Positions 53,098 through 62,249 are shown, counted from the stretch's first letter. The stretch: 64,000 nt of DNA from Acetomicrobium hydrogeniformans (GCA_016841745.1 JAENYO010000003.1:186001-250000); one strand, 5' to 3'. Made by a program: numbers and translations. The notes: generated from the letters alone by a model not told the origin.

Positions 53098-54045
53098 ATG
53101 GCAGAGGTAATGTGTTTCGGTGAACCCATGGTGGGTTTTTTCACCCGATTGAAAGAAGGTAAGACCGGTTCTTTTGAAATGGCCATCGGAGGGGACACTT
53201 CCAACGTTGCCCTTGGTGTAAACAAGCTGGGACATCCTTCCAGCTATCTTACCAGGATAGGGAATGATTTTTTCGGGAATGCCATTGTTGATGCCTGGAA
53301 ACAGGGGGGAGTAGATCTCTCAAACGTGATCACGGACTATGTGAATGGTACAGGCATTTATTTTGCTACCTATGATTCCAGGGGAGGACACCAGTTCTTT
53401 TATAAAAGGAAGGGATCGGCTGCCTCCTTTTTTTCAGTTACAGATACGAAACTGGCTAACTTTGAAGGAATAAGGATTTTCCATCTTAGCGGAATATCTC
53501 AGGCAATAAGCAGAAGCTGCATGGAGGCCTCATATGAATTGCTCTCCCGCTGTTCTTCTGAAAAGATCAGAATATCCTATGACTTGAACTATCGGGAGGC
53601 TCTGTGGAGCAGGGATCTGTTCAGAAGTACGGCCCTTTACACCATAAGAAATTTTGCAAGTCTTCTATCCTTAACCGAAGAAGAAGCTTCCTTGCTTGGT
53701 TTTCAGGGTGATCCGGAAGAAATTGTAAGAACTCTACTGAGTGAAGGCCCGGAATATGTGGGATTGAAACTTGGGAGTAGGGGTTGTGTTATTGGAACAG
53801 AAAAAGGAATTGTTTCCTCCAATGCTTTTGAAACCAGGGTGGTGGATACTACAGGAGCCGGAGATGCTTTTACCTCCGCTTTTCTCGTTGCAGTCCTGGA
53901 AGGCATGGAAACAGGAGATATGGCCTTCTTTGCCAATGCGGTAGCTTCTGCAGTCTGTGGCGCTGTAGGTTCTACAAGTGGACAGCCTTCCCGTAATGAA
54001 ATAGAAGCTTTTATCCAGTCTCAAGCAAAAGGACTCAATAAATGA
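53098..54045 (+). CDS. PfkB-family sugar kinase, KDG-kinase-like
   Basis: A 315-residue ribokinase-fold kinase. IGGDTSNVALGVNKLGH near residue 30 and DTTGAGDAFTSAFLVAVL near 255 (catalytic Asp in GAGD) are intact; SYDLNYREALWS is shared with KDG kinases. It diverges from the PfkB kinase at 42047, which has GGGD. AGGGAAGG precedes ATG 53098. With the TTT importer and DgoK-type kinase, the sugar-acid transport system probably has its own kinase. The substrate could be KDG, KDGal or a related ketoacid. Confidence 0.83.
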   Translation: MAEVMCFGEPMVGFFTRLKEGKTGSFEMAIGGDTSNVALGVNKLGHPSSYLTRIGNDFFGNAIVDAWKQGGVDLSNVITDYVNGTGIYFATYDSRGGHQFFYKRKGSAASFFSVTDTKLANFEGIRIFHLSGISQAISRSCMEASYELLSRCSSEKIRISYDLNYREALWSRDLFRSTALYTIRNFASLLSLTEEEASLLGFQGDPEEIVRTLLSEGPEYVGLKLGSRGCVIGTEKGIVSSNAFETRVVDTTGAGDAFTSAFLVAVLEGMETGDMAFFANAVASAVCGAVGSTSGQPSRNEIEAFIQSQAKGLNK

Positions 54046-54183
54046 AAGATGTACAAAAATATGCATTGTGTAAAGATCATAATTCCCAAAATAACAGGAG
54101 GTGGAACTAAGGGGCATAAGAAAAGCGATATGAAGCAGGGTGTTTTAATGAAGTAATAACAGAATGGAAAGGAGTGGATCTTT

Positions 54184-55143
54184 GTGAGAAAGGTACTGAT
54201 TCTTGGTTTGATCGCTGTATTCCTGATGGTTGCTTCTGCCGGTTTTGCGGCATATCCGGAAAAAGGCGTAACAGTTATTTGTCCATGGGGGGCAGGCGGT
54301 GGAACTGACCGGGTTGCTCGTTTTATGGCAACAGAGCTCGAGAAGGCTTATGGAGAACCCTTTGTGGTTGTCAATAAGACTGGCGGAGGCGGAGCTGTAG
54401 GTCATGGTGCCGGTGCTTATGCAAAAGCCGATGGGTATAACATTACCCTTCTGACCCTTGAGATCACTACAATGCACTGGATGGGGCTAACCAAACTTAC
54501 TTACGAGGATTTCGATTATGTTATCCAGATAAATCAGGATCCTTCAGCTGTAATGGTACGTTCAGACGCTCCCTGGAAAGGTGTGAAAGATCTTCTCAAT
54601 GACGTCAAGGCTAATCCGGGTAAATATAAATTTTCCGGCTCCGGTGCGGGAACCATCTGGGATCTTTCCAGGATCGGAATGTTCGATAAGGTGGGTATTC
54701 CTGTGGATGCAGCTACCTGGATACCGACAAAGGGGGCGGCTCCTTCTATTGTAGAGCTTCTTGGAGGACATGTTGATGTAATTACCTGCAGCCTGCCTGA
54801 AGCGGCAGCCCAGGTCGAATCGGGAGAATTCAAAGCCCTTGCAATAATGGCTGATACAAGGGATACCCGGTTCCCCGATGTTCCCACTCTCAAGGAACAA
54901 GGCATTGACTGGTCATCCGGTACTTTCAGAGGGATAGCTGTTCCAAAGGGTACACCAAAGGAGATAGTTAAGAGCCTTTATGAGACCTGTAACAAGATCG
55001 TAACTTCCGATGCCTATAAGGATTTTATGAACAAGAACGGTTTTGGCATCAAGATCAGAAACTCCGAAGAATTTTACAACTTCTGTAAAGAGCAGGATAT
55101 GACCTGGAAGAAAGTCCTTGAACTTGGCGGTTACGCAAAATAG
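54184..55143 (+). CDS. tctC: TTT transporter substrate-binding protein TctC
   Basis: This 319-residue exported binding protein of the tripartite tricarboxylate transporter type binds citrate or other organic acids. Signal peptide MRKVLILGLIAVFLMVASA with cleavage near FAA. The mature part shows VTVICPWGAGGGTDRVAR, NKTGGGGAVG, YKFSGSGAGTIWDLSR, GGHVDVITCSLPEA and TPKEIVKSLY, all typical TctC. GGAAAGGAG precedes GTG 54184. A G/C-rich hairpin follows and then TctB and TctA. The ligand may be a sugar acid, given the neighbouring enzymes. Confidence 0.92.
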   Translation: MRKVLILGLIAVFLMVASAGFAAYPEKGVTVICPWGAGGGTDRVARFMATELEKAYGEPFVVVNKTGGGGAVGHGAGAYAKADGYNITLLTLEITTMHWMGLTKLTYEDFDYVIQINQDPSAVMVRSDAPWKGVKDLLNDVKANPGKYKFSGSGAGTIWDLSRIGMFDKVGIPVDAATWIPTKGAAPSIVELLGGHVDVITCSLPEAAAQVESGEFKALAIMADTRDTRFPDVPTLKEQGIDWSSGTFRGIAVPKGTPKEIVKSLYETCNKIVTSDAYKDFMNKNGFGIKIRNSEEFYNFCKEQDMTWKKVLELGGYAK

Positions 55144-55150
55144 TATGATG

Positions 55151-55183
55151 ATCCCGCCCCCCCTCCTGATGGGGGGGCGGGAT
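55151..55183 (+). terminator. GC-rich hairpin between tctC and tctB
   Basis: 13-bp stem (ATCCCGCCCCCCC at 55151-55163 with 55171-55183) and 7-nt loop; no T-run. It probably lowers permease expression relative to the binding protein. Confidence 0.65.
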
Positions 55184-55197
55184 ACCGGGAGCCTGAC

Positions 55198-55677
55198 ATG
55201 AAGAAGAAAACAAGTCTGTTTTTTGGAATTTCACTTGTAATAATAGCTATATCTGTGATCTATCGATCCAGAACATTTCCGTCTTTTATAATGTCTGGAA
55301 AGAAACTCGCTGGTCCGGGTTTTTTCCCGAATCTACTTAGTTACGGGCTTATTGTGACAGGGTTTTACGAAATACTGCTTGCTCTGCGATCAGGAAAAGT
55401 GTCTGAAAGATCATCCTTGTCTGACTATTTGAAGGACTGGGGAAATCAGAATGTATTGATCATCATAGGGAGTCTTTTCCTATACGTTATTCTTCTGGAA
55501 AAAATGGGGTATATCATAACGACTTTCCTCTTTTCGTCTCTTCTGATGATCAGAATGAAAACAGGCTGGATAAGGGGAACAGTTGTATCTGCGGTAGTTG
55601 TCTTTCTGATAATGGCCCTGTTTGTGAAGCTATTTCGGATCCAGCTGCCTCAAGGCTTCCTGAATATTTCATTATAG
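55198..55677 (+). CDS. tctB: TTT transporter small membrane subunit TctB
   Basis: A 159-residue membrane protein with four helices (about 7-22, 43-58, 85-102, 115-145), the second component of the tripartite tricarboxylate transporter. The GPGFFPNLLSYGLIVTG segment is a usual TctB feature. CGGGAG lies 7-9 nt before ATG 55198. It lies between tctC and tctA in the standard order. Confidence 0.88.
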   Translation: MKKKTSLFFGISLVIIAISVIYRSRTFPSFIMSGKKLAGPGFFPNLLSYGLIVTGFYEILLALRSGKVSERSSLSDYLKDWGNQNVLIIIGSLFLYVILLEKMGYIITTFLFSSLLMIRMKTGWIRGTVVSAVVVFLIMALFVKLFRIQLPQGFLNISL

Positions 55678-55689
55678 GAGAACCTGGTA

Positions 55690-57180
55690 ATGACGATCCT
55701 GACTATTTTTCAGCTTAAAATACTTGTACCCTGGATACTTTCCATGGGATTCGGAATACTGGTAGGAGGAACCCCGGGATTGACTGCCACGATGGCAGTG
55801 GCTCTCATAGTTCCAATAAGCTATTACCTCGATCCTCTTGCAGGTCTGGCAATGATACTGGGTGTTTCTTTTACATCCATATTTACGGGAGATATTCCGG
55901 CGACATTCCTGAGGATTCCCGGGACTCCGGCCTCGGGGGCTGCAGTGCTTGATGGTTATGAACTGACGAAACAGGGTAAGGGTTCCCTCGCCCTCACTAT
56001 TGATCTGTTCTGTTCTGTTATGGGGGGTCTTATCGGGGTTCTGATATTGATCCTTATAGCTCCTCCGCTGGCGAGATTTGCGCTTAAATTCAGCAGCTTT
56101 CAGTATTTCTGGCTTGGTGTATTCGGCCTGAGTATGAGTTCAGTCTTGAGTAGCGGGAACATGACAAGGGGTCTCGTTTCAGCTCTTCTGGGGCTCCTCG
56201 TATCAACTGTAGGAATTGATATTACTACAGGATATCCCAGATTTGCCTTTGGTTGCACAGAACTGATGGGAGGTATTGGTTTTATTCCTGCCATGGTAGG
56301 CCTTTTCGGTATCTCTGAAGTTCTGAAAAACGTCCGCAGCAAGGAAAGACTTCTTGCTACAAGCATTGAGGATAAACTGAAGGTTTCTGCATCTGAAACG
56401 TTTGGCATTATATTCAAGCGAAAATGGACCCTTATCAGGGCCGCCCTTATCGGGACCTGTGTTGGGGCTCTTCCAGGAGCGGGAGCTGATATAGCAGCAT
56501 GGGTTGCTTACGGCCTGGAAAAAAAGACCTCTTCCCATCCCGAAAAATTTGGAAAGGGCTGTTTTGAAGGTGTAATAGCACCTACCAGTGCTAATAATGC
56601 TGCTTTGGGGGGAACATGGATACCTGCCCTGGTTTTTGGTGTACCGGGAGATTCAATAACGGCCATTGTCCTGGGAGCCATGATGATGTACGGACTCCGT
56701 CCTGGACCACTGATATTCCAGCAGAATGCGGATCTTGTAAAGGGTATTTTTATGATAGCCCTGTTTTCCCAGCTCTTTCTTATTCCTGTGGGTCTTATCG
56801 GTATCAAGATATACGGCACTATCCTGAAATTACCCAGAAATATCATCATGGTAATAGTTCTTGTCTTTTCTATCGTTGGATCCTTTGCCATAAGGAACAG
56901 TCTTTTTGACATATATATAATGATAGCCTTCGGGGTTGTTGGATATTCTTTTGAGAAGATAAGGATCCCCCTGCCGCCAATGATCCTGGGGATAATCCTT
57001 GGTCCCATGATAGAAGATAACCTGAGGGTTGGACTTATTAAAACTGCAGGAAGTTTTATCCCCTTTCTGACCGATCCCATAAGTATGAGCCTGATAACAC
57101 TTATAATATTTACTTTCTTCGGGAGCAGGATCGGAGGAATTTTCAAACTCCTCTTCCAGAACAATGACCAGGACGGGTAG
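55690..57180 (+). CDS. tctA: TTT transporter large membrane subunit TctA
   Basis: The 496-residue membrane protein has about twelve helices, the main transport channel of the tripartite tricarboxylate system. Signature blocks are GILVGGTPGLTATMAVAL, GASVLDGY-like SGAAVLDGYELTKQGK, GALPGAGADIAAWVAYG and GVPGDSITAIVLGAMM. ATAGGAG precedes ATG 55690. Followed after 42 nt by the DHDPS-family gene, so the whole set may be one transcript from the second IclR gene onwards. Confidence 0.94.
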   Translation: MTILTIFQLKILVPWILSMGFGILVGGTPGLTATMAVALIVPISYYLDPLAGLAMILGVSFTSIFTGDIPATFLRIPGTPASGAAVLDGYELTKQGKGSLALTIDLFCSVMGGLIGVLILILIAPPLARFALKFSSFQYFWLGVFGLSMSSVLSSGNMTRGLVSALLGLLVSTVGIDITTGYPRFAFGCTELMGGIGFIPAMVGLFGISEVLKNVRSKERLLATSIEDKLKVSASETFGIIFKRKWTLIRAALIGTCVGALPGAGADIAAWVAYGLEKKTSSHPEKFGKGCFEGVIAPTSANNAALGGTWIPALVFGVPGDSITAIVLGAMMMYGLRPGPLIFQQNADLVKGIFMIALFSQLFLIPVGLIGIKIYGTILKLPRNIIMVIVLVFSIVGSFAIRNSLFDIYIMIAFGVVGYSFEKIRIPLPPMILGIILGPMIEDNLRVGLIKTAGSFIPFLTDPISMSLITLIIFTFFGSRIGGIFKLLFQNNDQDG

Positions 57181-57222
57181 TAATAAAAATTTTTAAAGAA
57201 GCATAAAGGAGGAATTCAGATA

Positions 57223-58110
57223 ATGTTCAAAATGAAGGGCATCGTCCCTCCCATGATCACACCATTTGACGTGGATGGTGAAGTAGATACTGAAAATCTG
57301 GTTCGACTGCTGGATTTTCTCAAAACCAGGGTAGATGGTCTTTTCATCTGCGGTTCTTATGGATCAGGTCCCATGATGTCCCTTTCGGAAAGGAAACTGG
57401 TTGCCGAGATAACCCATGCAACAGTAGGGAAAGATATTCCGGTAATAGTGCATATCGGTACCACTAATACAAGAGACAGCATCGAACTGGGTCTCCACGC
57501 TCTCTCGCTGGGTTGTGATGCTGTAGCTGCGGTAGGTCCCTATTACTACCATCATAACCAGGAAAATGTTATGGAATATTATTCAAAGATCCTTATAACC
57601 CTGGAAAGACAGATCCCTTTCTATATCTATCACAATGTCAAATTTTCGGGTTATGAGATCAACATTGATACATTGAAGAAATTAAAGGATCTGGGAATTC
57701 ATGGTATCAAGGATGCTACCTTTGACCTTCTCAAACTGGCTACTTATATGAGAGAACTTGCTGATGAAACATTCGATGTGGCCCTTGGGACTGAAGCATT
57801 ATGGACTGCAGCATACGCTCTTGGCTGCAGATCTTTTATCCCGGGCCTTGGTAATGCGTTCCCGGAGATCTGCAGAAAGATGTATCTGGAAGGTATTGAA
57901 GGGAAACTGGAAGAGTGCAGACAGACCCAGTTCAAGGTTAACCGGATAAGAGAGATCATGTATCTGGCGAAATCTACCCAGCTTGCAGTATATGCCATGC
58001 TTGAGATAAGAGGGGTCATCAAAGCCTATCCCAGGTCTCCCTTTGTCCCTGCAGGAAAGGAAGAGATAGACAGCATTCGAAAAGAACTTCAGGCACTGGG
58101 AATGGTCTAG
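57223..58110 (+). CDS. DHDPS/NAL-family lyase or aldolase, copy 1
   Basis: A 295-residue class I aldolase-fold enzyme (TIM barrel) with Tyr136 in IPFYIYHN and the Schiff-base Lys163 in GIKDATFD. It opens with MKGIVPPMITPFD. Instead of the canonical GTTGE of DapA there is GSYGSGP at 44-50, so it is probably not dihydrodipicolinate synthase but a pyruvate-type aldolase or dehydratase for 2-keto-3-deoxy acids. AAAGGAGG precedes ATG 57223. It sits between tctA and a DgoK-type kinase; a homologue lies at 59212. Confidence 0.87.
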   Translation: MFKMKGIVPPMITPFDVDGEVDTENLVRLLDFLKTRVDGLFICGSYGSGPMMSLSERKLVAEITHATVGKDIPVIVHIGTTNTRDSIELGLHALSLGCDAVAAVGPYYYHHNQENVMEYYSKILITLERQIPFYIYHNVKFSGYEINIDTLKKLKDLGIHGIKDATFDLLKLATYMRELADETFDVALGTEALWTAAYALGCRSFIPGLGNAFPEICRKMYLEGIEGKLEECRQTQFKVNRIREIMYLAKSTQLAVYAMLEIRGVIKAYPRSPFVPAGKEEIDSIRKELQALGMV

Positions 58111-58111
58111 G

Positions 58112-59137
58112 ATGTATTTTGCTTCAATAGATTGTGGTTCCACTAACTCAAGGATATACATACTTAATGAAAAGGGGGTTCTGCTGGGAAAAACCTTCAG
58201 ATCGGTAGGGGTGAGGGATACAAGTATTCATGGCAGCAACGATTATCTGAAAACGAATCTGGAATGTGCCTTTTACGAGGCAGTTGAAACTGCAGGACTG
58301 GATCACAGGGATATATCCTTTGTTATTTCTGCGGGAATGATAACGTCTGAACTGGGACTTATGGAAGTTCCCCATCTCTGGGCTCCGGTTACAGTATATG
58401 ACCTTGCCTGCAATCTTCAGGAGGTTCATGATCCGGAAATTTTCTCCATCGACCTTCCCATTTACTTTATTCCAGGTGTGAAGAACAGGTATAAAAAGGG
58501 AAATGCGAAACTCAGCGATGTAGCTCTGCTCGATTTCATGAGAGGAGAGGAAACCCAGATGGCGGGTCTCATTGCCATGGATATAGCATCTTTTCCCCTG
58601 ACGGTGGCCGTCCTTTCATCCCATACAAAGTTTATCAGTATTGATAAAAACAAGGCCATTAAGGGTTCGGTAACAACTCTTTCAGGGCAGCTTTACGCAG
58701 CAATAGTAAAGGAAACCAGTATAGGTAAATCGGTCAGGGTAGAGGGAAGTACCGAGGGTTTCCCCATGGATATGCAGGTTGTTGACTGTGCCTACGAACA
58801 GGTTCGCAGAACAGGTCTGGTGAGAAGTCTTCTTATGCCCCGATTTCTTGATACCCTCCTGGATACGGAACCTTTTCAAAGGCAGCTCTTTCTTCAAAGT
58901 GCCATTGCTACCGAAGATCTGGAGGCTATGAATGCTTTTGAATTGATGGGTTTTCCCATAAAAACAAACATTATCCTTATGGGTCAGGAAGAAAGATGCA
59001 GGATCTATAGTTATCTTTTAAAGGAGAAAATGGGTTTTACTGAAGATATCTCTTCCATAACCGAGTCTGAAGAGATCGATATGTTCAACATCAGGGGAAC
59101 CCTGGTTATTGCACAACAGGCAGGTCTTCTTGTATGA
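58112..59137 (+). CDS. dgoK: 2-keto-3-deoxygalactonate kinase-like protein
   Basis: A 341-residue protein of the DgoK family (2-dehydro-3-deoxygalactonokinase). ATP-binding phosphate motif IDCGSTNSRIYI at about 5-16 and FMRGEETQMAGL near 150 mark the ASKHA-type fold; LSSHTKFISIDK follows. The ATG lies 1 nt after the previous stop, so translation is coupled; no clear ribosome-binding site is seen. It would phosphorylate KDGal to KDPGal, which the Eda-type aldolase at 41360 could split. Confidence 0.88.
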   Translation: MYFASIDCGSTNSRIYILNEKGVLLGKTFRSVGVRDTSIHGSNDYLKTNLECAFYEAVETAGLDHRDISFVISAGMITSELGLMEVPHLWAPVTVYDLACNLQEVHDPEIFSIDLPIYFIPGVKNRYKKGNAKLSDVALLDFMRGEETQMAGLIAMDIASFPLTVAVLSSHTKFISIDKNKAIKGSVTTLSGQLYAAIVKETSIGKSVRVEGSTEGFPMDMQVVDCAYEQVRRTGLVRSLLMPRFLDTLLDTEPFQRQLFLQSAIATEDLEAMNAFELMGFPIKTNIILMGQEERCRIYSYLLKEKMGFTEDISSITESEEIDMFNIRGTLVIAQQAGLLV

Positions 59138-59211
59138 AGATCTTCCAGTAATGCTCAAACAGATTTATCAGGTTTTTCAATACACAAATATGTGCGGAGG
59201 TGTTTTTTATC

Positions 59212-60111
59212 ATGAAAGCAAAAGAGTATCTGGGTGTAATTCCTCCTCTTCTTTCGTCATTCACCAGAGAAGGAGAGATATATGAGAAAGGGATAAGGGA
59301 GATAATCAGATATGTGCTTCCCCATGTCCACGGACTTTATCCCGTAGGCACATATGGGTGCGGTCCCCTGATGACCCTCCCTGAAAGAAAGAAGGTCCTG
59401 GAAATAATTCTTGATGAAGTGGCAGGGGCTATACCTGTTGTCGCCCACGTGGGATGTGCTGATACCAGGTCTGTGATCGAACTGGGACAGCATGCAAGAT
59501 CTGCTGGTGCTTCCGGTACAGGAGCAGTTTCCCCGTACTATTCTCCCCGTCTTTCAGATGAAGCCCTTTACGCTCATTTCAAGTCCATAATGGACGCAAT
59601 CAACGAAGAGGATTTTCCTTTCTTTGTATATAATAACCAGAACCTTTCCCAGAACTTTGTATCGCCAAAGCTTCTGAAGCGTCTTGCTGACGAAGGGCTC
59701 AGGGGTGTAAAGGACAGTTCCTTTGACCTCGTAAATTTCTTCTTCTACCAGGAAGCTGTGAAGGATTATCCGGATTTTCAGGTCATAGTAGGAACTGAAG
59801 CCATTTTTATGGGTGCCTTTGAGGCCGGAGCCACCGGTACGGTATGTGGAATGGGCAACATATTTCCGGAGATAATGAGGAAGATGTATGATCAGTTCAT
59901 TTCAGGCGATAAAGAAGGGGCTATGGAGACCCAGCGTCTCATCCTCAAGATAAGACAGGTGACCAAGAGCGGACCCACCGTACCTATAATGCATTACATC
60001 CTGAGGGAGAAGGGTATCGACGCAGGTCATTCAAGGAGTCCCTATATCGAGATCAGTGAGGAAGTCAAGAGCGTGGTTTCCAGAACACTGAAGGAAATGG
60101 AGCTCCTGTAG
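59212..60111 (+). CDS. DHDPS/NAL-family lyase or aldolase, copy 2
   Basis: A 299-residue class I aldolase-fold enzyme with Tyr140 in FFVYNNQN and Schiff-base Lys167 in GVKDSSFD. The DapA-type GTTGE loop is replaced by GTYGCGP, as in copy 1 (GSYGSGP), so the pair forms a distinct subgroup; the tyrosine segments differ (FFVYNN and FYIYHN), hinting at different substrates. The frame begins at GTG 59200, but GGAGGTG at about 59195-59201 fits ATG 59212. A strong terminator follows. Confidence 0.87.
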   Translation: MKAKEYLGVIPPLLSSFTREGEIYEKGIREIIRYVLPHVHGLYPVGTYGCGPLMTLPERKKVLEIILDEVAGAIPVVAHVGCADTRSVIELGQHARSAGASGTGAVSPYYSPRLSDEALYAHFKSIMDAINEEDFPFFVYNNQNLSQNFVSPKLLKRLADEGLRGVKDSSFDLVNFFFYQEAVKDYPDFQVIVGTEAIFMGAFEAGATGTVCGMGNIFPEIMRKMYDQFISGDKEGAMETQRLILKIRQVTKSGPTVPIMHYILREKGIDAGHSRSPYIEISEEVKSVVSRTLKEMELL

Positions 60112-60151
60112 TATCATCATTAAAAAGAATAAACCGGAAATTGCTCCCGGT

Positions 60152-60186
60152 AAAAAAGGGATGGACATTGGCCATCCCTTTTTTAA
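60152..60186 (+). terminator. Intrinsic terminator of the TTT/DHDPS operon
   Basis: Perfect 13-bp stem AAAAAAGGGATGG (60152-60164) with 60172-60184 and a 7-nt loop; the 3' arm ends in six Ts. Confidence 0.85.
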
Positions 60187-60485
60187 TTGTAAGAAATTGT
60201 TTAGAGGATAAACTTGTACAAAACGAAATTCCATCATTTACTCCCCTTGACATACTTTCTTAAATATAATATTTTATTCAGTAGTTCATATGTCCTACAT
60301 TTATACAGTAATACATATATACATATATACATTTATGAAAATCATGCACAATATGGTTAACCGTTAACTACAGAGAGAATAAGATATTTTACTGTTCTCT
60401 GTAGGCAGGGGAGGGGGAAATAAAGAGAAACTCTTAAGGGTAAAAGGATCGATTGTTCAATAACATTCTGAAGGAGGTATGTTTG
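60187..60485. other. Regulatory non-coding stretch before the TRAP genes
   Basis: AT-rich, no gene. A promoter (60247-60275), a repeated ACATATAT element (60313-60332), GTTAACCGTTAAC (60356-60368) and a hairpin TACAGAGA/TCTCTGTA (60369-60376 with 60396-60403) are seen. Confidence 0.5.
60247..60275 (+). promoter_or_regulatory. Probable promoter of the TRAP operon
   Basis: TTGACA at 60247-60252, a 17-nt spacer and TATTTT at 60270-60275. The leader would be about 200 nt and contain the elements described for this stretch. Confidence 0.45.
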
Positions 60486-61508
60486 ATGAAAAAAATGGTT
60501 TTGCTGCTTGTAGTTGCAGGTCTGGTGCTGTCTCTCGGATGTGCAGGTGCTATAGCAGGTGAAAAGGTCGTTAAGTGGAAATGGGCACACTATCAGCCTG
60601 TAGATTCTCTGGTTGACAAGATGACTGCTGCCATGAAAGAAGAGATAGAAACAAAGACCAATGGAACTATCCAGATAACCGTTTATCCCGCTAACCAGCT
60701 TGGGGACTGGATGGAAGTTTCCGAGCAGATCATGCGTGGAGCTGTGGATATCGGTATTCTTCCCGTTTCTCCCTCTTACGATGCAAGACTTCAGGTCAGG
60801 GTACTTCCTTACTCTGTTATGAACTGGAAAGAGGCAAAGGAAGCCTATCTCGGCGATGATCCTTACCTCTTCAATATTATGGCAGATGCTATGGACGGAA
60901 TCGGTCTTAAGGCCCTTTCAGTAGTTGCAGCAGGTTTCGGCGGCGGTGGTTTTGCTTCTATTCCCGAGTTCGATGTTCTTAACCCTGATGCAGACAAACA
61001 GGGCTACAAAATGCGTTTCCCTCCCGGCAACCAGGCCTGGGAAAACCTCGTTCTTGCCCTTGGTTTCAATCCTACTCCTGTGCCCTGGGGTGAACTGTAT
61101 ATTGCCCAGCAGACCAAGCTTGTTGACTGCCAGATCGGCGGACAGCCTTTCAATACGTGGTCTTCCTTCAGGGATGTTACAAAGTTATGGGTTCAGTACA
61201 ATACCCATTTCCAGAATTCCTTTGCATATATGAACAAGAAAGCATGGGAAAAACTTACTCCTGAACAGCAGAAGATCGTCCAGGAAGTTTGCTCAAAATA
61301 TGGTGACGAGAGCTTCACCTCGGCCATGGCAGAAGATGAGAAATACCGTGAATCTCTTGCAGGTGCAGGCATCAAGGTTATTATGCCTACAGACGAACAG
61401 CTTGCTGTGATAGCCAAAAAGGTCCGGGAAAATGTCTGGCCGGCCATGGATAAGGTGATCGGTAAGGATATCATGGACATTATGAGAAAGCACGCAGGTC
61501 TTCTCTAG
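60486..61508 (+). CDS. dctP: TRAP transporter substrate-binding protein DctP
   Basis: This 340-residue exported binding protein has the signal MKKMVLLLVVAGLVLSLGCAGA; the LSLGC box suggests lipidation, although cleavage after AIAG is also possible. The mature protein has the DctP pattern: WKWAHYQPVDSLVDKMTAAMKEEIETKTNG, ANQLGDWMEVSEQIMRGAVDIG, the conserved Arg in KMRFPPGN, TPVPWGELYIAQQTKLVDCQIG. GAAGGAGG lies 8 nt before ATG 60486; the frame runs back to 60453. The small and large permeases follow. The ligand may be a sugar acid. Confidence 0.93.
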   Translation: MKKMVLLLVVAGLVLSLGCAGAIAGEKVVKWKWAHYQPVDSLVDKMTAAMKEEIETKTNGTIQITVYPANQLGDWMEVSEQIMRGAVDIGILPVSPSYDARLQVRVLPYSVMNWKEAKEAYLGDDPYLFNIMADAMDGIGLKALSVVAAGFGGGGFASIPEFDVLNPDADKQGYKMRFPPGNQAWENLVLALGFNPTPVPWGELYIAQQTKLVDCQIGGQPFNTWSSFRDVTKLWVQYNTHFQNSFAYMNKKAWEKLTPEQQKIVQEVCSKYGDESFTSAMAEDEKYRESLAGAGIKVIMPTDEQLAVIAKKVRENVWPAMDKVIGKDIMDIMRKHAGLL

Positions 61509-61524
61509 ATATAATTCTTTTAAC

Positions 61525-61564
61525 AATAAGGGTGCCGGTCCTATTCAGGATCAGCACCCTTATT
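61525..61564 (+). terminator. Hairpin between dctP and dctQ
   Basis: Perfect 11-bp stem AATAAGGGTGC (61525-61535) with 61554-61564, with a further pairing inside the loop. No T-run, so it is likely an attenuating or mRNA-protecting element. Confidence 0.6.
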
Positions 61565-61688
61565 CAGGAACAATTCCCGTCATTATCCCCCTTGTGTAGT
61601 ATTTTGATAACTAGAATCTATAGCTGGAATCAGGACGGAGAGATCAAGGAACATACTGTTGACTGGAACGCGTGAAAGAGGTGTTACA

Positions 61689-62249
61689 TTGAAAAAAATT
61701 ATTAACTTTGTCTGGGTAGCTCTTCTGAAAATACAGCGCCTGATAATGGTCCTGGCAGTCTGTATATCAACTACAGCTGTTTTTACCGAGGTCATTCTTC
61801 GGTATTTTTTCAAAACTTCCTTTGTCGGCATTGAAGAACTGGCTGCCTATGTTGCTTTCTGGATGTATTTTATCGGAGCTTCCTATGGCGCATACGAACG
61901 GAGCCATATCAAGGCCGAACTGACGCACCTGGTTTTTGGAAATTCCCTGAACTACGCAAGGTGCAGGGCTGTTACAAGTTTCATATCCTTTGCTGCTTCT
62001 GCTTATATCCTCCCATGGGCATATGATTACCTGGTCTGGGGAGTTGTCCGTGGTGAACAGTCCAGATCTACCCTGTTTGGCAATACCTATCCGGTCGTTT
62101 TTTTCCAGGTAAGCATTCTGGTAGGTCTCTGCCTTATGTGTCTCTATTTCCTTGTTGAATTTATCCAGTGGCTGCGAATTATTCTTGACAAATCACCGAT
62201 CCCTGAAGAAATGCTGTCTGCAAGAAAGGAAGCTGAATCATGGATTTAA
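61689..62249 (+). CDS. dctQ: TRAP transporter small permease DctQ
   Basis: A 186-residue membrane protein with four helices, linking the binding protein to DctM. Typical blocks are FFKTSFVGIEELAAYVAFWMYFIGASYGAYERSHIKAEL. TTG 61689 is preferred over the upstream in-frame ATG at 61659, because GAGGTG lies about 7 nt before it. The end overlaps the DctM start by 10 nt. Confidence 0.9.
   Translation: MKKIINFVWVALLKIQRLIMVLAVCISTTAVFTEVILRYFFKTSFVGIEELAAYVAFWMYFIGASYGAYERSHIKAELTHLVFGNSLNYARCRAVTSFISFAASAYILPWAYDYLVWGVVRGEQSRSTLFGNTYPVVFFQVSILVGLCLMCLYFLVEFIQWLRIILDKSPIPEEMLSARKEAESWI

Noticed and set aside
56508-57164. 218-codon minus-strand frame in tctA
   Set aside because: Antisense of a hydrophobic membrane protein; no ribosome-binding site.
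60301-60340. Short ACATATAT repeats as a CRISPR or satellite
   Set aside because: Only two and a half 8-bp units with no spacers; simple AT repetition.
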